DNA from: Mycobacterium sp. JS623 | GTDB lineage: Bacteria; Actinomycetota; Actinomycetes; Mycobacteriales; Mycobacteriaceae | Direction: 5' to 3' | NCBI RefSeq assembly: GCF_000328565.1 | Contig: NC_019966.1 | Coordinates: 5,704,001 to 5,768,000, forward strand | DNA: 64,000 nt | Shown: in pieces, positions 43,990 through 52,446 of the stretch | Position numbering within the stretch: the first letter of the stretch is position 1 | Layout: each line of letters starts with the position of its first letter | Made by a program: the position numbers and the translations under genes | The notes under the pieces: generated by a model | Seen by the model: only the letters and a program-made list of their open reading frames with translations | The model's database searches: none | Told to the model about the DNA's origin: nothing

Positions 43990-44954
43990 TTCGCCTCCGT
44001 CAACACGGGTCGCCGGCGGAGGGGCACGCCGCCACGGGCATATCCCGCTGCAGCAGCGAGCAGTCCGACGGAGATGGCACACGAGCGCTCTATCCCGGCG
44101 CGATCCCCGCGCAGCGCCTCACCGAGCCCTCTCGCCATACCTCGCGTGAGGGTACGAGCGGTGTACGTCCGCTCGACCGAGAGCCCATCCGCGACGCCCA
44201 CGCTGCGTGTCACGGCCGCCTTCGACAATCCCTCGGCAAAGCATCGGGAGCGGAAATAAGAGAACCGCTCCCGCTCGGCCGGCACGCGGTGCCAGATCAC
44301 CGCCTGCGGTTCGAAGACGAATGTCCAGTCGGGGCGATGCTGGCTCACCCGGATACAGAACTCCGTCTCCTCGCAACCCAGAGGACGACGCTGCGCGGAG
44401 GTCCGGCCGATGTGACTCGGGAACCCGCCCGCCACCGAGAACACCTCGCGACGGAAGGAGGCGTTGCCACCAAGGAGGTTACGGACAGGGCCGGGTTCCC
44501 TGCCGGTGAACGTACAGCCCAGAACCCAGTCGAACTCTTCCGGGAACCACCGAGGGCGGGCGGATTCCCACAGCGGCAGCGTCGTACCGCCTACACCAAC
44601 GATGCGCTCGTCGGTGTAGGCGTCGCGAAAGTGTCTGAGCCAGTCGGGGTGGGCCACAGCATCGTCGTCCAAGAAGGCCACCACGTCGCTGGAAGTCACT
44701 TCGACGCCCGTGTCCTTGCCGCCAGACAGCCCGCGCTGCTTCCGGTTCGCGACGACCGTCACGTCGGGCAGGGCTGTGCGCAGGCGGCGACAGAGGTCGG
44801 GATTGTGGTCGACGACGACGACGATCTCCTGTGGTGCCGTTGTTTGGCCCCGGACCGACGCTACGGCGGCGAGAACGTCGTCCCACCGATCGAATGTGTA
44901 GGCGCAGATCACCACGGATAGGGTGAGGGAGCGCTGGGGCGTTGCCGCGGTCAT
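43986..44954 (-). CDS. Family 2 glycosyltransferase
   Basis: The 322-residue GT-A enzyme begins LSVVICAYTFDRWDDVLAAVASV. AFLDDDAVAHPDWL carries the DxD-type metal and nucleotide site and EETEFCIRV fits the ED motif near the acceptor site. A hydrophobic stretch near the C-terminus may contact the membrane. The sugar and acceptor are unknown. Start overlaps the neighbouring stop by four bases. Confidence 0.88.
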   Translation of the reverse strand: MTAATPQRSLTLSVVICAYTFDRWDDVLAAVASVRGQTTAPQEIVVVVDHNPDLCRRLRTALPDVTVVANRKQRGLSGGKDTGVEVTSSDVVAFLDDDAVAHPDWLRHFRDAYTDERIVGVGGTTLPLWESARPRWFPEEFDWVLGCTFTGREPGPVRNLLGGNASFRREVFSVAGGFPSHIGRTSAQRRPLGCEETEFCIRVSQHRPDWTFVFEPQAVIWHRVPAERERFSYFRSRCFAEGLSKAAVTRSVGVADGLSVERTYTARTLTRGMARGLGEALRGDRAGIERSCAISVGLLAAAAGYARGGVPLRRRPVLTEAK

Positions 44955-45406
44955 TCAGCATCTCTCTTCGTGCGTATCTGACGATGTGGCAGAGGATCAC
45001 CGTTATCCGACGGCGGGAAATGATGGATTTCGGCACCCGGCCTACTAGTCGGCACCAGCCACAGCAGGGCTGCGATTAGACCCACGGCGACGACACCTGC
45101 ACGAGGCGACCACGCGTTGGCCGACAACATTGATTGCACGACAAGGGCGTTGATAGCGACGGAGCCCGCAGCCCCCACGATCAGGGCGACAGCAGTTTTG
45201 GCGGTCGGCAGCATTCGAGCGATCGCGAGCGTAGGCGCTACCACCAGGAAGTAGGCCACGATCAACGTGTGACCGGAGCGTTCCGACGATTGCGCGACGC
45301 CCAGCCCGATCCCAAGTCCGCCGACCGCCGTCAATGCCGCGGCGGCCAAGGGGCCAAGGCGCGCCCGGTACCGTTTTCTGCCCGCGATGTCACTCACGTT
45401 CGCCAT
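44951..45406 (-). CDS. Small multi-pass membrane protein
   Basis: The predicted protein has 151 residues from ATG 45406, with GAGGCGGG upstream. A TTG at 45421 that overlaps the epimerase stop is the alternative. Four hydrophobic segments (LGPLAAAALTAVGGLGIGLGVA, TLIVAYFLVVAPTLAIA, AVALIVGAAGSVAINALVV and AGVVAVGLIAALLWLVP) are followed by a polar tail. I recognise no family. Small proteins like this occur in glycan operons as partners of transferases or polymerases. Confidence 0.72.
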   Translation of the reverse strand: MANVSDIAGRKRYRARLGPLAAAALTAVGGLGIGLGVAQSSERSGHTLIVAYFLVVAPTLAIARMLPTAKTAVALIVGAAGSVAINALVVQSMLSANAWSPRAGVVAVGLIAALLWLVPTSRPGAEIHHFPPSDNGDPLPHRQIRTKRDAE

Positions 45407-45417
45407 GACAACCCGCC

Positions 45418-46404
45418 TCAAACTCCGGCGAATGCGGCGGGATCGGGATCAATGATGTTGCGAAGCCAGCGGACCGTGCGTTCGATTCCCTCCGCGAGGT
45501 CGACGGCAGGTTTCCACCCGAGTTCCCGCTCGGCTTTACTCGCATCTAATGCGATGGTGTGCAATTCGCCGGTTCGCGCCGCGCCGTAGCACGGCGGCAA
45601 CGCCCCATCGAGCACCGCAGCAATGAGCCGGTGGGCTTCTGCGACGCTGGTCTGCTTACCAGTGCCGATGTTATACACGCCGGTTGTACCGACAGGCGCC
45701 CGGGCGGCCCGCACAAAGGCGTCTACGACGTCATCGACGTATACGTAATCGCGGGTGGCGCTGCCGTCTCCGTATATGGTGCCGGAGCGGCCCATGACAA
45801 TGGCACTGGCGAAAGCCGCGATCACGCCAGCCTCCCCCCGCGGATCTTGCCGCGGCCCATATACATTGGCCAACGCCAGGCAGATTGGGGCGATGCCGTA
45901 CATCCCCGCGTAGGCACGCAGATACAGCTCACCGGCGAGCTTGGCGACCGCGTACGGCGATAGCGGATCGACCTGGCAGCTCTCCCCCACCGGCAGCGTC
46001 GCTGGTGCCCCATATCGTGATCCGCCAGACGCCGCATAGACGATGCGTTGCACGCCGGCATGCCGGCTGGCTTCACACAGATTGATCGTGCCCAAAACGT
46101 TATTGCGAGCGTCGAATTGGGGATCGGACACCGAAGCACGAAGGTCTACATGAGCAGCAAGATGGAAGATCACGTCGGGGTTGGTGCCAGCGACGACATC
46201 TCGGAGCTCTGGCGCTGAAACATCGAGCCGCAGAAACGTAAAGCGGCCAGGACTCATTCGGTTGAAGCGAATCGCCTGTGTGAGGTTGTCCGCATCGCCG
46301 GTACTCAGGTTGTCGATTCCAACCACCTGGTCACCGTCCGCCAAGAGACGGTCGACCAGGTTGGACCCGATGAACCCGGCGGCGCCGGTGACAAGGGCTC
46401 GCAT
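45418..46404 (-). CDS. NAD-dependent nucleotide-sugar epimerase/dehydratase
   Basis: The extended SDR has 328 residues from ATG 46404 (an ATG at 46413 is also in frame). The cofactor loop is TGAAGFIGSNLVDRLL, the catalytic pair SPYAVAK, and HLAAHVDLRASV follows the UDP-glucose-4-epimerase pattern. It probably makes UDP-galactose or a related sugar for the glycan. The C-terminal region ELGWKPAVDLAEGIERTV is typical of GalE-like proteins. It is preceded by a tiny ORF of the same operon. Confidence 0.87.
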   Translation of the reverse strand: MRALVTGAAGFIGSNLVDRLLADGDQVVGIDNLSTGDADNLTQAIRFNRMSPGRFTFLRLDVSAPELRDVVAGTNPDVIFHLAAHVDLRASVSDPQFDARNNVLGTINLCEASRHAGVQRIVYAASGGSRYGAPATLPVGESCQVDPLSPYAVAKLAGELYLRAYAGMYGIAPICLALANVYGPRQDPRGEAGVIAAFASAIVMGRSGTIYGDGSATRDYVYVDDVVDAFVRAARAPVGTTGVYNIGTGKQTSVAEAHRLIAAVLDGALPPCYGAARTGELHTIALDASKAERELGWKPAVDLAEGIERTVRWLRNIIDPDPAAFAGV

Positions 46405-46406
46405 TA

Positions 46407-46601
46407 TCAGCAATCTCCTAACCTTGGGCGCATTGCGCGATCAGCTTTGTGGTGTCGGCGGAGCCGGGCGGGCCAGCGGCCCCGCCGACGGTGGATAACG
46501 TCGGTGGTCACTGCGGCCATCACAAGGCTTTTCGGCGGGGTACTCACCTCAATGTCGGTTCGGCCGACAAGATCGTCGCCGGTGATCAATCGCGTGCTCA
46601 T
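46407..46601 (-). CDS. Small ORF, 64 residues, fitting the operon overlap pattern
   Basis: This frame starts with an ATGA overlap on the stop of the GT2 gene and stops two bases before the epimerase ATG, as its neighbours do. The N-terminal half (STRLITGDDLVGRTDIEVSTPPKSLVMAAVTTDVI) looks protein-like; the C-terminal half is Arg-rich and may be read in a shifted frame. It could be a real small protein or the stub of a decayed gene. No family is recognised. Confidence 0.35.
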   Translation of the reverse strand: MSTRLITGDDLVGRTDIEVSTPPKSLVMAAVTTDVIHRRRGRWPARLRRHHKADRAMRPRLGDC

Positions 46602-47440
46602 TGCGCCTCTGACACCGGTGTCGAATCAAGATGAGTCGACGGGTTTTGAATGAGGCGTCTCGATTTACCCGCCTGCCTATGCCGCACAACAGTTTTCAGG
46701 ACACGCATGCCGTCTCGAATTGCATGCAAATTGGATTTCCCTGCCCGCCTCGGCATCTCTAGGCTCGGCACCTCCGCGATACGCAAACCGGCCTGCATCG
46801 CGCGCACAGTCATCTCTGCCTCGATTTCAAACCCGCTCGCCGAGAGGGCAAGGTGATCGAGATAACGACGATGGAAGGCGCAGAAGCCGTAGCACAGGTC
46901 GGTGAGCGTGGTGCCATAAAGGGCGTTGAACACGCCGAGCAAGAATCGGTTACCAAGCCGTCGAAACGGAGTGATATCCAACGACCCGCCACCCACGATG
47001 AATCGTGATCCCTTCACGAAGTCGTACCCGTTCCTGAGGAAATGCAAGAAGTGCCGAATCTCTTGCGGCGCCATGCTGCCGTCCGCGTCCATCATGACGA
47101 TGATGTCGCCCGTCGCAGCCCAGAAACCTGTCCGCAGTGCGCTGCCCTTGCCGACGCCTACCTCGGCCACCACCCGAACGTCGGGGCGGTAACTCCGGGC
47201 GGTGATCAACGTCGCGTCCGTAGAGTTTCCGTCGACCAGGATGATCTCGTTGACCTCGTCGGGGATCTGCTCCAGCACAAAGCCGATGTTCCGCGCCTCG
47301 TTCCGAACCGGAATGATCAAGCTGACAGTCGGTTCGATCTTCGCAACCGCACGTGACCGTTTACCTTTGACCTGATCGTCGTTGTGCCATCGTTCCTTTC
47401 GGGAACTCTTGAATCCGTTCTGGGACAATGTCTGGGTCAT
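46598..47440 (-). CDS. Family 2 glycosyltransferase, dolichol-phosphate-mannose-synthase-like
   Basis: The 280-residue protein contains VSLIIPVRNEARNIGFVLEQIP, then IILVDGNSTD and VMMDADGS, the GT-A and DxD motifs of the DPM synthase-like GT2 group. KGSRFIVGGGSLDITPFRRLGNRFL is the next conserved region of that group. It probably loads a sugar onto polyprenyl phosphate. It starts with an ATGA overlap on the hypothetical gene. The N-terminal 35 residues are basic and probably flexible. Confidence 0.88.
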   Translation of the reverse strand: MTQTLSQNGFKSSRKERWHNDDQVKGKRSRAVAKIEPTVSLIIPVRNEARNIGFVLEQIPDEVNEIILVDGNSTDATLITARSYRPDVRVVAEVGVGKGSALRTGFWAATGDIIVMMDADGSMAPQEIRHFLHFLRNGYDFVKGSRFIVGGGSLDITPFRRLGNRFLLGVFNALYGTTLTDLCYGFCAFHRRYLDHLALSASGFEIEAEMTVRAMQAGLRIAEVPSLEMPRRAGKSNLHAIRDGMRVLKTVVRHRQAGKSRRLIQNPSTHLDSTPVSEAQ

Positions 47441-47916
47441 CGGATTTCTCCCCCAATCTGTCGGGCATGCAATGCTGCATCCCTCTTTCTCTTCCTAAGA
47501 GCAATCGCTCGGCGGATGCCATGTTTGAATCCGGCGCGGACTTCGCCAGGAACTGGTAGCAACATATGGTTTGGGAGCCACTTCTGGTCCTCTGGCGAAA
47601 GGCTGGAAACTTCGGCGCTGGTGTCTATGCACTCAACCCCGCACGTGTTCGGCCGACCGTCAAGCGCGAGTGCTTCTCGCAGAATGCAGTGCGCTGCAAC
47701 GACTTCGCGACGAGCCGAAGCGGGGTCGGCCAATACAGTGGCTGCGGCGTCGATGGCCAACCGGGCGCACTCGGCCTGACGATGACCATCAATTCGGGCG
47801 AACGCTTCGCGCGCCCTTTCTAGTTCGTTCCAAGCGCGCTCGAGCGCCTCGGATGCGGTGGGTTCGTTCCCAGTCATCGTGGGCATGAGCGGACTCGTCT
47901 GCGGCTGGCGGTACAT
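47437..47916 (-). CDS. Hypothetical protein in the glycan operon
   Basis: The 159-residue protein has a helical N-terminal region (SEALERAWNELERAREAFARIDGHRQAECARLAIDAAATVL) and a basic C-terminus (RRAIALRKRKRDAAL). The middle contains CGVECID and LSPEDQKWLPNHMLLPVPGE. No family is recognised and there is no signal peptide. It sits four bases after glmS and overlaps the GT2 start, so it is co-translated with sugar-making enzymes. Confidence 0.65.
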   Translation of the reverse strand: MYRQPQTSPLMPTMTGNEPTASEALERAWNELERAREAFARIDGHRQAECARLAIDAAATVLADPASARREVVAAHCILREALALDGRPNTCGVECIDTSAEVSSLSPEDQKWLPNHMLLPVPGEVRAGFKHGIRRAIALRKRKRDAALHARQIGGEIR

Positions 47917-47920
47917 CGGA

Positions 47921-49708
47921 TTACTCGACCGTCACTGATTTGGCGAGGTTTCTGGGTTTGTCGACGTCTCGGCCCAACGCCAGTGCGAGCGTGCGGGCCA
48001 GTACCTGCAGCGGTACAGCGGCGGCGATTGGACCCCACGGCGCATGTGGATCGTCGACTACGGGCACGGTGCTGCCTGCCGGACCAATAGTGATCACTCG
48101 ACCACCCCGGGCCTCGACCTCCGCAACGTTGGTGGCCAGTTTTGGATCGGCGTTATCTACGACGACGACCGGAGTTCCGTTGCCTATCAGCGCGAGTGGT
48201 CCGTGTTTGAGTTCTCCTGCGGGGCAGTGCTCGGCCCATCGGTACGTGAGTTCCTTGAGCTTGAGCGCGCCTTCGGCCGCGTATGGCAGCCCCGATCCCC
48301 TGCCGATGAAGATGAAGCCGCCGGCCCCCTCAACTTCCTCGGTGAGCGGTGGCACCAAGCACTTGGCGACCGCGCCTGCAGCCGCAAGCTGATCTGGCAA
48401 GCGTCGAAGATCGTCGACCAGTCGAGCAGCCAACCGAGCGCTGAGCCGATCCATAGCGACGAGCGCGGAAATCATCAGCGCTGCACCGGTAATGATCTGA
48501 CATATGAAGGTCTTAGTTGCAGCCACGCCGATTTCAGGGCCGGCGCCACATGTGATCATTGCGTCTGCTTGGCGTGCCAACGTCGAGTGCGAGCTGTTTG
48601 TAAGGGCCAAGAGAGGCGATCCAGCTACCGCTTCCGACTTGACAGCATGCAGAACGTCGGCCGTCTCGCCAGACTGACTGATCACCAAGCAGAGCTGATG
48701 TGCGTCCGCGATCTCCTCGGCCGCCTCGCTGCCGACAATGGTCGTAGCCGGTACACGGCCGAGGCGACGTACCAAGTTGCCGATCACATGTCCGGCATTG
48801 AGCGACGTGCCACACCCGATCACGCGCAGGCGTTCAAATGGGGCCAGTTCGAGTTCATTCCAGAGCGCCCCGGTCGCGATTCCGCGCTCGAGTTCATCGA
48901 GCAATCTGCCTGCGACTTCCGGTTGTTCGTCGATCTCCTTGGCCATGTAGTCGGTGTATCCGTTCAAGTCAGCGTCGCGACCTTGCCACGTAGATCGCGT
49001 CACTGCCGGTGGCAGAGCGGCGATTCCGCGATGGCTCCATCGATCGCTGCTTGTCAGATCGACGACGTCACCGTCATCAAGTACTCGATACTGGTCGGCC
49101 CAGTCGGCAATCGCCGCGAAATCACTTGCTGCGAAATCACCATCAGGAGTACGGGCGACCAGCAGCGGGGAACCGTGAGCCGCGACGGTGATCTGGCCCG
49201 TGCCCGCTTCGAGCGCGGCCAATGCCCACGAGCCCTCGACGCGGGTAAGTGCTAACTGCAGGGCCTCAAAGAGATCCCCGCAACGCGTCCGCGCATCTTC
49301 GATCAGGTGACACAGCACCTCACTGTCGACGGAGGACGTGAATCTGTGACCCGACGCCGCTAGGGCATTCCTCAGAGCGTCTGCGTTGTCGATCACGCCG
49401 TTGTGCACGAGGCTGATTTGTCCGGTGCAATCGGCGTGCGGGTGTGCGTTGGTCACCGTCACCCCACCATGGGTCGCCCAGCGGGTGTGACCAATCCCGA
49501 CCCCATCGAACTGCGGGCCGGCCCAGTCGCGCACCAGGCTGTCAAGTGCTGCTACCCGGCCGACGGTTCGGAACCGCGCGAGATCGCCGGTGGTGGTTTG
49601 CAGAGCAATACCGACTGAGTCGTAACCGCGGTATTCGAGTCGGCGTAGCGCGACGCGCAAGTAGTCGACGGCGGGCTCATGCGTGCGGCACGCAACGATG
49701 CCACACAT
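47921..49708 (-). CDS. glmS: Glutamine-fructose-6-phosphate transaminase, extra GlmS
   Basis: The 595-residue enzyme starts MCGIVACR, so Cys2 is free after Met removal as the glutamine amidotransferase nucleophile. Two SIS sugar-isomerase domains follow (VIGCGTSLNAGHVIG near residue 290 and FIFIGRGSGLPYAAEGALKLKELTYR near 460), and the C-terminus NLAKSVTVE is the conserved GlmS end. It makes glucosamine-6-phosphate. A housekeeping glmS is expected elsewhere, so this copy probably supplies amino sugar to the operon's polymer. It is the operon's first gene, with the conserved box at 49814-49888 upstream. Confidence 0.93.
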   Translation of the reverse strand: MCGIVACRTHEPAVDYLRVALRRLEYRGYDSVGIALQTTTGDLARFRTVGRVAALDSLVRDWAGPQFDGVGIGHTRWATHGGVTVTNAHPHADCTGQISLVHNGVIDNADALRNALAASGHRFTSSVDSEVLCHLIEDARTRCGDLFEALQLALTRVEGSWALAALEAGTGQITVAAHGSPLLVARTPDGDFAASDFAAIADWADQYRVLDDGDVVDLTSSDRWSHRGIAALPPAVTRSTWQGRDADLNGYTDYMAKEIDEQPEVAGRLLDELERGIATGALWNELELAPFERLRVIGCGTSLNAGHVIGNLVRRLGRVPATTIVGSEAAEEIADAHQLCLVISQSGETADVLHAVKSEAVAGSPLLALTNSSHSTLARQADAMITCGAGPEIGVAATKTFICQIITGAALMISALVAMDRLSARLAARLVDDLRRLPDQLAAAGAVAKCLVPPLTEEVEGAGGFIFIGRGSGLPYAAEGALKLKELTYRWAEHCPAGELKHGPLALIGNGTPVVVVDNADPKLATNVAEVEARGGRVITIGPAGSTVPVVDDPHAPWGPIAAAVPLQVLARTLALALGRDVDKPRNLAKSVTVE

Positions 49709-49813
49709 CAGAGGCACTCTTGGTGCGAGTAGGCCGACACCTGTCGTGGTGCCACTGGCGTCCGGCGGTGGGGAGCCAATCCGTTCGCCAGTGGCCGCCG
49801 ATTACGGGCTCGA

Positions 49814-49888
49814 GCTAATTCACCAAGCACCACTTCACTATCAATGGTCTAGCGTTCGACGTATATGGACCATCAGACCCAATTTTGG
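49814..49888 (-). promoter_or_regulatory. Conserved promoter-proximal box upstream of glmS
   Basis: This stretch is clearly similar to 50964-51037. Shared blocks are CACTATCAA (49836-49844) and CGTATATGGnCC followed by GACCCA (49860-49881), with a 15-base spacer here and 16 in the other copy. It lies 106 bases upstream of the glmS ATG. It is probably a promoter or operator bound by a common regulator. Confidence 0.7.
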
Positions 49889-49900
49889 TTAGACCATGGC

Positions 49901-50860
49901 CTAGTTCTTGCGTGCGGATCGTTCATACGACATGGCGCGGGAACGCGCCGCCGCCTCAGCACGCGTATTGACACCGAGCTTTGAAAGGAGGTTGTGCACA
50001 TGGTTTTTCACCGTGTGCACGGCGATGTCGAGCTCTGCAGCGATATCCCTGTTTGACCGTCCTAGTTCCAGCATCTTAAGGATCTGGCCCTCGCGAGCCG
50101 TAAGGACTAGGCCCCGCCCCGGTCGTTGAGGCTGAGACGCCAGGTTCGACAGGCGCCGGAGCAAAACTGCCGATACCGGCGGCGGGAAGATCGATTTTCC
50201 ACCAGCGACATTGTGTATCAACGAGATCAGGTCGTCGAGCGATTCGCTGCGCATGTGGTAGCCGACCACTCCTGCTTCGGCACATGCGATGATCTTCTCA
50301 TCATCGTCTTCTGGAGTGCCCACAACGATGATCCGTGCCCCCGGACTGATGTCCGTCACTGCCTGCATCAACAGGTGACTATCTCGAGTCGCCATATTGA
50401 GCAACACCAGATCTGCACTTGTTGTGTCGAAAGATGCCACCAGCGAGTGTAAGTCCCACGCCATGCCCACGACGGCTATTCCCCGCGCGGCCAAGATGGC
50501 TGCGAGGTTCTCCCGAAAGAGGGTGCAATCATCGATGATCAACACTGCTTCGACGTCGAGCGGACCGTGCCACGTTGCGACATCGGGCGTCGGCTCCGGT
50601 GTGCTCGCTAGCTTCGCTGACCCTCGCGAAGTGTCGTGCCCCTGCCTTCTGATGTCTTTCGACGCATAATCTGACCTGCTTGGATTTCCATTGTCATCTA
50701 TTGGCTGCCCGACGGCCGTCGGCGGGGCAACCAGCAAATCGCGCTGGCGCTGATCTCCCGGTGACGGCCAAAGCGCTCGGCTCAAGCGGTCAGCAACCAT
50801 ACTGACCGTGCGGGATCGGCTTGCTGCCATCCACAGTTCGGACGCTGCGCTCTCCGACAT
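49901..50860 (-). CDS. LuxR-type regulator with atypical receiver domain (first copy)
   Basis: The 319-residue protein has about 100 N-terminal residues without clear fold, then a NarL-like receiver (about 104-220) and a LuxR helix-turn-helix (LTAREGQILKMLELGRSNRDIAAELDIAVHTVKNHVHN, about 248-285). Acidic residues Asp110/Asp111 are kept, but the phosphoacceptor position is Asn155 (LVLLNMATRD) and the conserved Lys is Arg204 (GYHMRSES). It is therefore unlikely to be controlled by phosphorylation. No kinase gene is nearby. It sits upstream of glmS and probably controls the glycan operon. Confidence 0.87.
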   Translation of the reverse strand: MSESAASELWMAASRSRTVSMVADRLSRALWPSPGDQRQRDLLVAPPTAVGQPIDDNGNPSRSDYASKDIRRQGHDTSRGSAKLASTPEPTPDVATWHGPLDVEAVLIIDDCTLFRENLAAILAARGIAVVGMAWDLHSLVASFDTTSADLVLLNMATRDSHLLMQAVTDISPGARIIVVGTPEDDDEKIIACAEAGVVGYHMRSESLDDLISLIHNVAGGKSIFPPPVSAVLLRRLSNLASQPQRPGRGLVLTAREGQILKMLELGRSNRDIAAELDIAVHTVKNHVHNLLSKLGVNTRAEAAARSRAMSYERSARKN

Positions 50861-50963
50861 CGTCTATCCCCACGGCCCGAGGTCGCGCCTGGTCGTGAAC
50901 GCACCCGATGAGAAGTCAGCCTTCAACGATGCGGGTTCAGACCACATCGCTTCTCGGGCGCCA

Positions 50964-51037
50964 CCTAATGCGTATGGCACCAAACCACTATCAACCCACG
51001 GGTACGTGGCCGTATATGGGCCGTCGGACCCATTTTG
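50964..51037 (-). promoter_or_regulatory. Conserved promoter-proximal box upstream of the first LuxR-type regulator
   Basis: This is the second copy of the block at 49814-49888: CACTATCAA at 50986-50994 and CGTATATGGGCC at 51011-51022, then GGACCCA. It lies 104 bases upstream of the regulator's start, the same distance as the glmS copy from its gene. A weaker relative (CATATATGACGATCATGACC, 52165-52184) lies about 160 bases upstream of the second regulator. Confidence 0.7.
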
Positions 51038-51051
51038 AGGCGGTTCTGGGG

Positions 51052-52002
51052 CTAGATCTCGCCCGCCAGTTCATGATTCTGGCTGGACCTGAAATAGGCT
51101 GCTGCCTCTGCTCGGGTGCTGACCCCGAGCTTGCATAACACGCTGTGGACATGGTTCTTCACCGTGTGCAGCGCAATGCACAGGTGGTCTGCGATGTCCC
51201 GGTTCGAGAGACCTGATTCGAGCAATCGAAGGATCTGGATCTCGCGTGTAGTAAGCACTAGTTCTTTCACCTCAGGCTGCCGCTGAGAAGCAAGAGTCGA
51301 CAGTCGCCTGAGCAGAATTGCGGAAACCTTTGGGGAGCAAAGCGACTCCCCGCCAGCGACCCTGGCCAGGAGGTTGAGCAAGTCGCCGAGCGACTCCGCC
51401 CGCAGATGGTAGCCGGACACGCCCGCTTCAGCACATGCGACGATCTCCGATTCGTCGTCATCCGAGATGCCGACGACGATCATCTTCGCTTCGGGGCACG
51501 TATCCCTCACCCGTCGAAGCAACGTCATGTTGTCGCGGGTAGCCATGTTGAAAAGAACAATCTCTGGCGCGGCTTCACCGAGCGCGGCACACAATGAGGG
51601 CACGTCCCACGCCATCGCCGGCTCGGAACAGCCATGGGCAGCGAACATGGCACCGAGGTTCTCACGATTCAGCTTGCAGTCATCAACAATCAGGAACCTG
51701 ACGTCCGGAACAACAGTCCCGCCGTCGACCTGTACGACCGTACCCGAAGATTTTGCCGTTGCGAGCTTCCCGCGGCCGGCATATCCGTTGATACGTGCAT
51801 CCGGATCATTGTTCCGCATAATCGGATAACCCAAAGCGTAGCCCTCAGTTGCCGAGTTTCGAAGCAGGCCGGACTGGCTGGATATACCAGTCGCCGACAC
51901 CTCATACAACCGGTCGCATCCCCCCGGTCGAAGTTCTTGCAGCTGTCGAAGACCGGGAAGGGTGTGTCGCACCTTCTCCGTGGTTTGCCTTGGATGAGCC
52001 AT
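51052..52002 (-). CDS. LuxR-type regulator with atypical receiver domain (second copy)
   Basis: The 316-residue paralogue of the neighbour has the same layout: about 100 unstructured residues, a receiver (about 102-218) and a LuxR helix-turn-helix (LTTREIQILRLLESGLSNRDIADHLCIALHTVKNHVHS). The phosphoacceptor Asp is replaced by Asn152 (IVLFNMATRD) and the Lys by Arg (GYHLRAES), the same changes as in the first copy. The N-terminal extensions of the two are not alike. Both probably act on the shared box upstream of glmS and the first regulator gene. Confidence 0.87.
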   Translation of the reverse strand: MAHPRQTTEKVRHTLPGLRQLQELRPGGCDRLYEVSATGISSQSGLLRNSATEGYALGYPIMRNNDPDARINGYAGRGKLATAKSSGTVVQVDGGTVVPDVRFLIVDDCKLNRENLGAMFAAHGCSEPAMAWDVPSLCAALGEAAPEIVLFNMATRDNMTLLRRVRDTCPEAKMIVVGISDDDESEIVACAEAGVSGYHLRAESLGDLLNLLARVAGGESLCSPKVSAILLRRLSTLASQRQPEVKELVLTTREIQILRLLESGLSNRDIADHLCIALHTVKNHVHSVLCKLGVSTRAEAAAYFRSSQNHELAGEI

Positions 52003-52079
52003 TTTTTCGACTCCAGTCGGTAACTCGATTGATAACGATCAGTCGTGGGCCGCGTTCGGACATGAGCACTCCGACTCTC

Positions 52080-52446
52080 ATGCGGTTTATGTGAGCGACA
52101 AGCCGCTAGAGCACGCTGATGCGCACCGACCACCCCGGTGACCCCCGTCGACTCCGCACGTAGGCATATATGACGATCATGACCGTCGGCGCTACGTTGC
52201 GGTGATTCCCCTATTGTTGCGGTGACTCCCCCTTGTTCGATTCCCCTCCAACCATTCCGATGCTAGGCATTTGCCGAGAACACCGTCAACGCGCCAACGG
52301 CAGTCGCAGAGCAAATGCTTGCGTTGGCAAATGGGTGCCAAGGAACCGGCCCGACCTACTTCGTAATCCGTACATACGACTTCGCTGCTGAAGTGCACTA
52401 TTCGTACTACTGGGTGTGATTTTGATGCGGTTTTCGTGAGCGACAA
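52080..52446 (+). repeat. Pair of 22-base direct repeats
   Basis: The units lie at 52080-52101 and 52425-52446. They share ATGCGGTTT, two variable bases (AT or TC), then GTGAGCGACAA, and are 345 bases apart. They could be remnants of a duplication or a recombination site at the island's edge. No match was found by eye near the left edge. Confidence 0.6.
52196..52246 (+). repeat. Short tandem repeat, about 20-base period
   Basis: GTTGCGGTGATTCCCC (52196) and GTTGCGGTGACTCCCC (52216) are followed by a shortened third unit GTTCGATTCCCC (52235). Confidence 0.7.
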
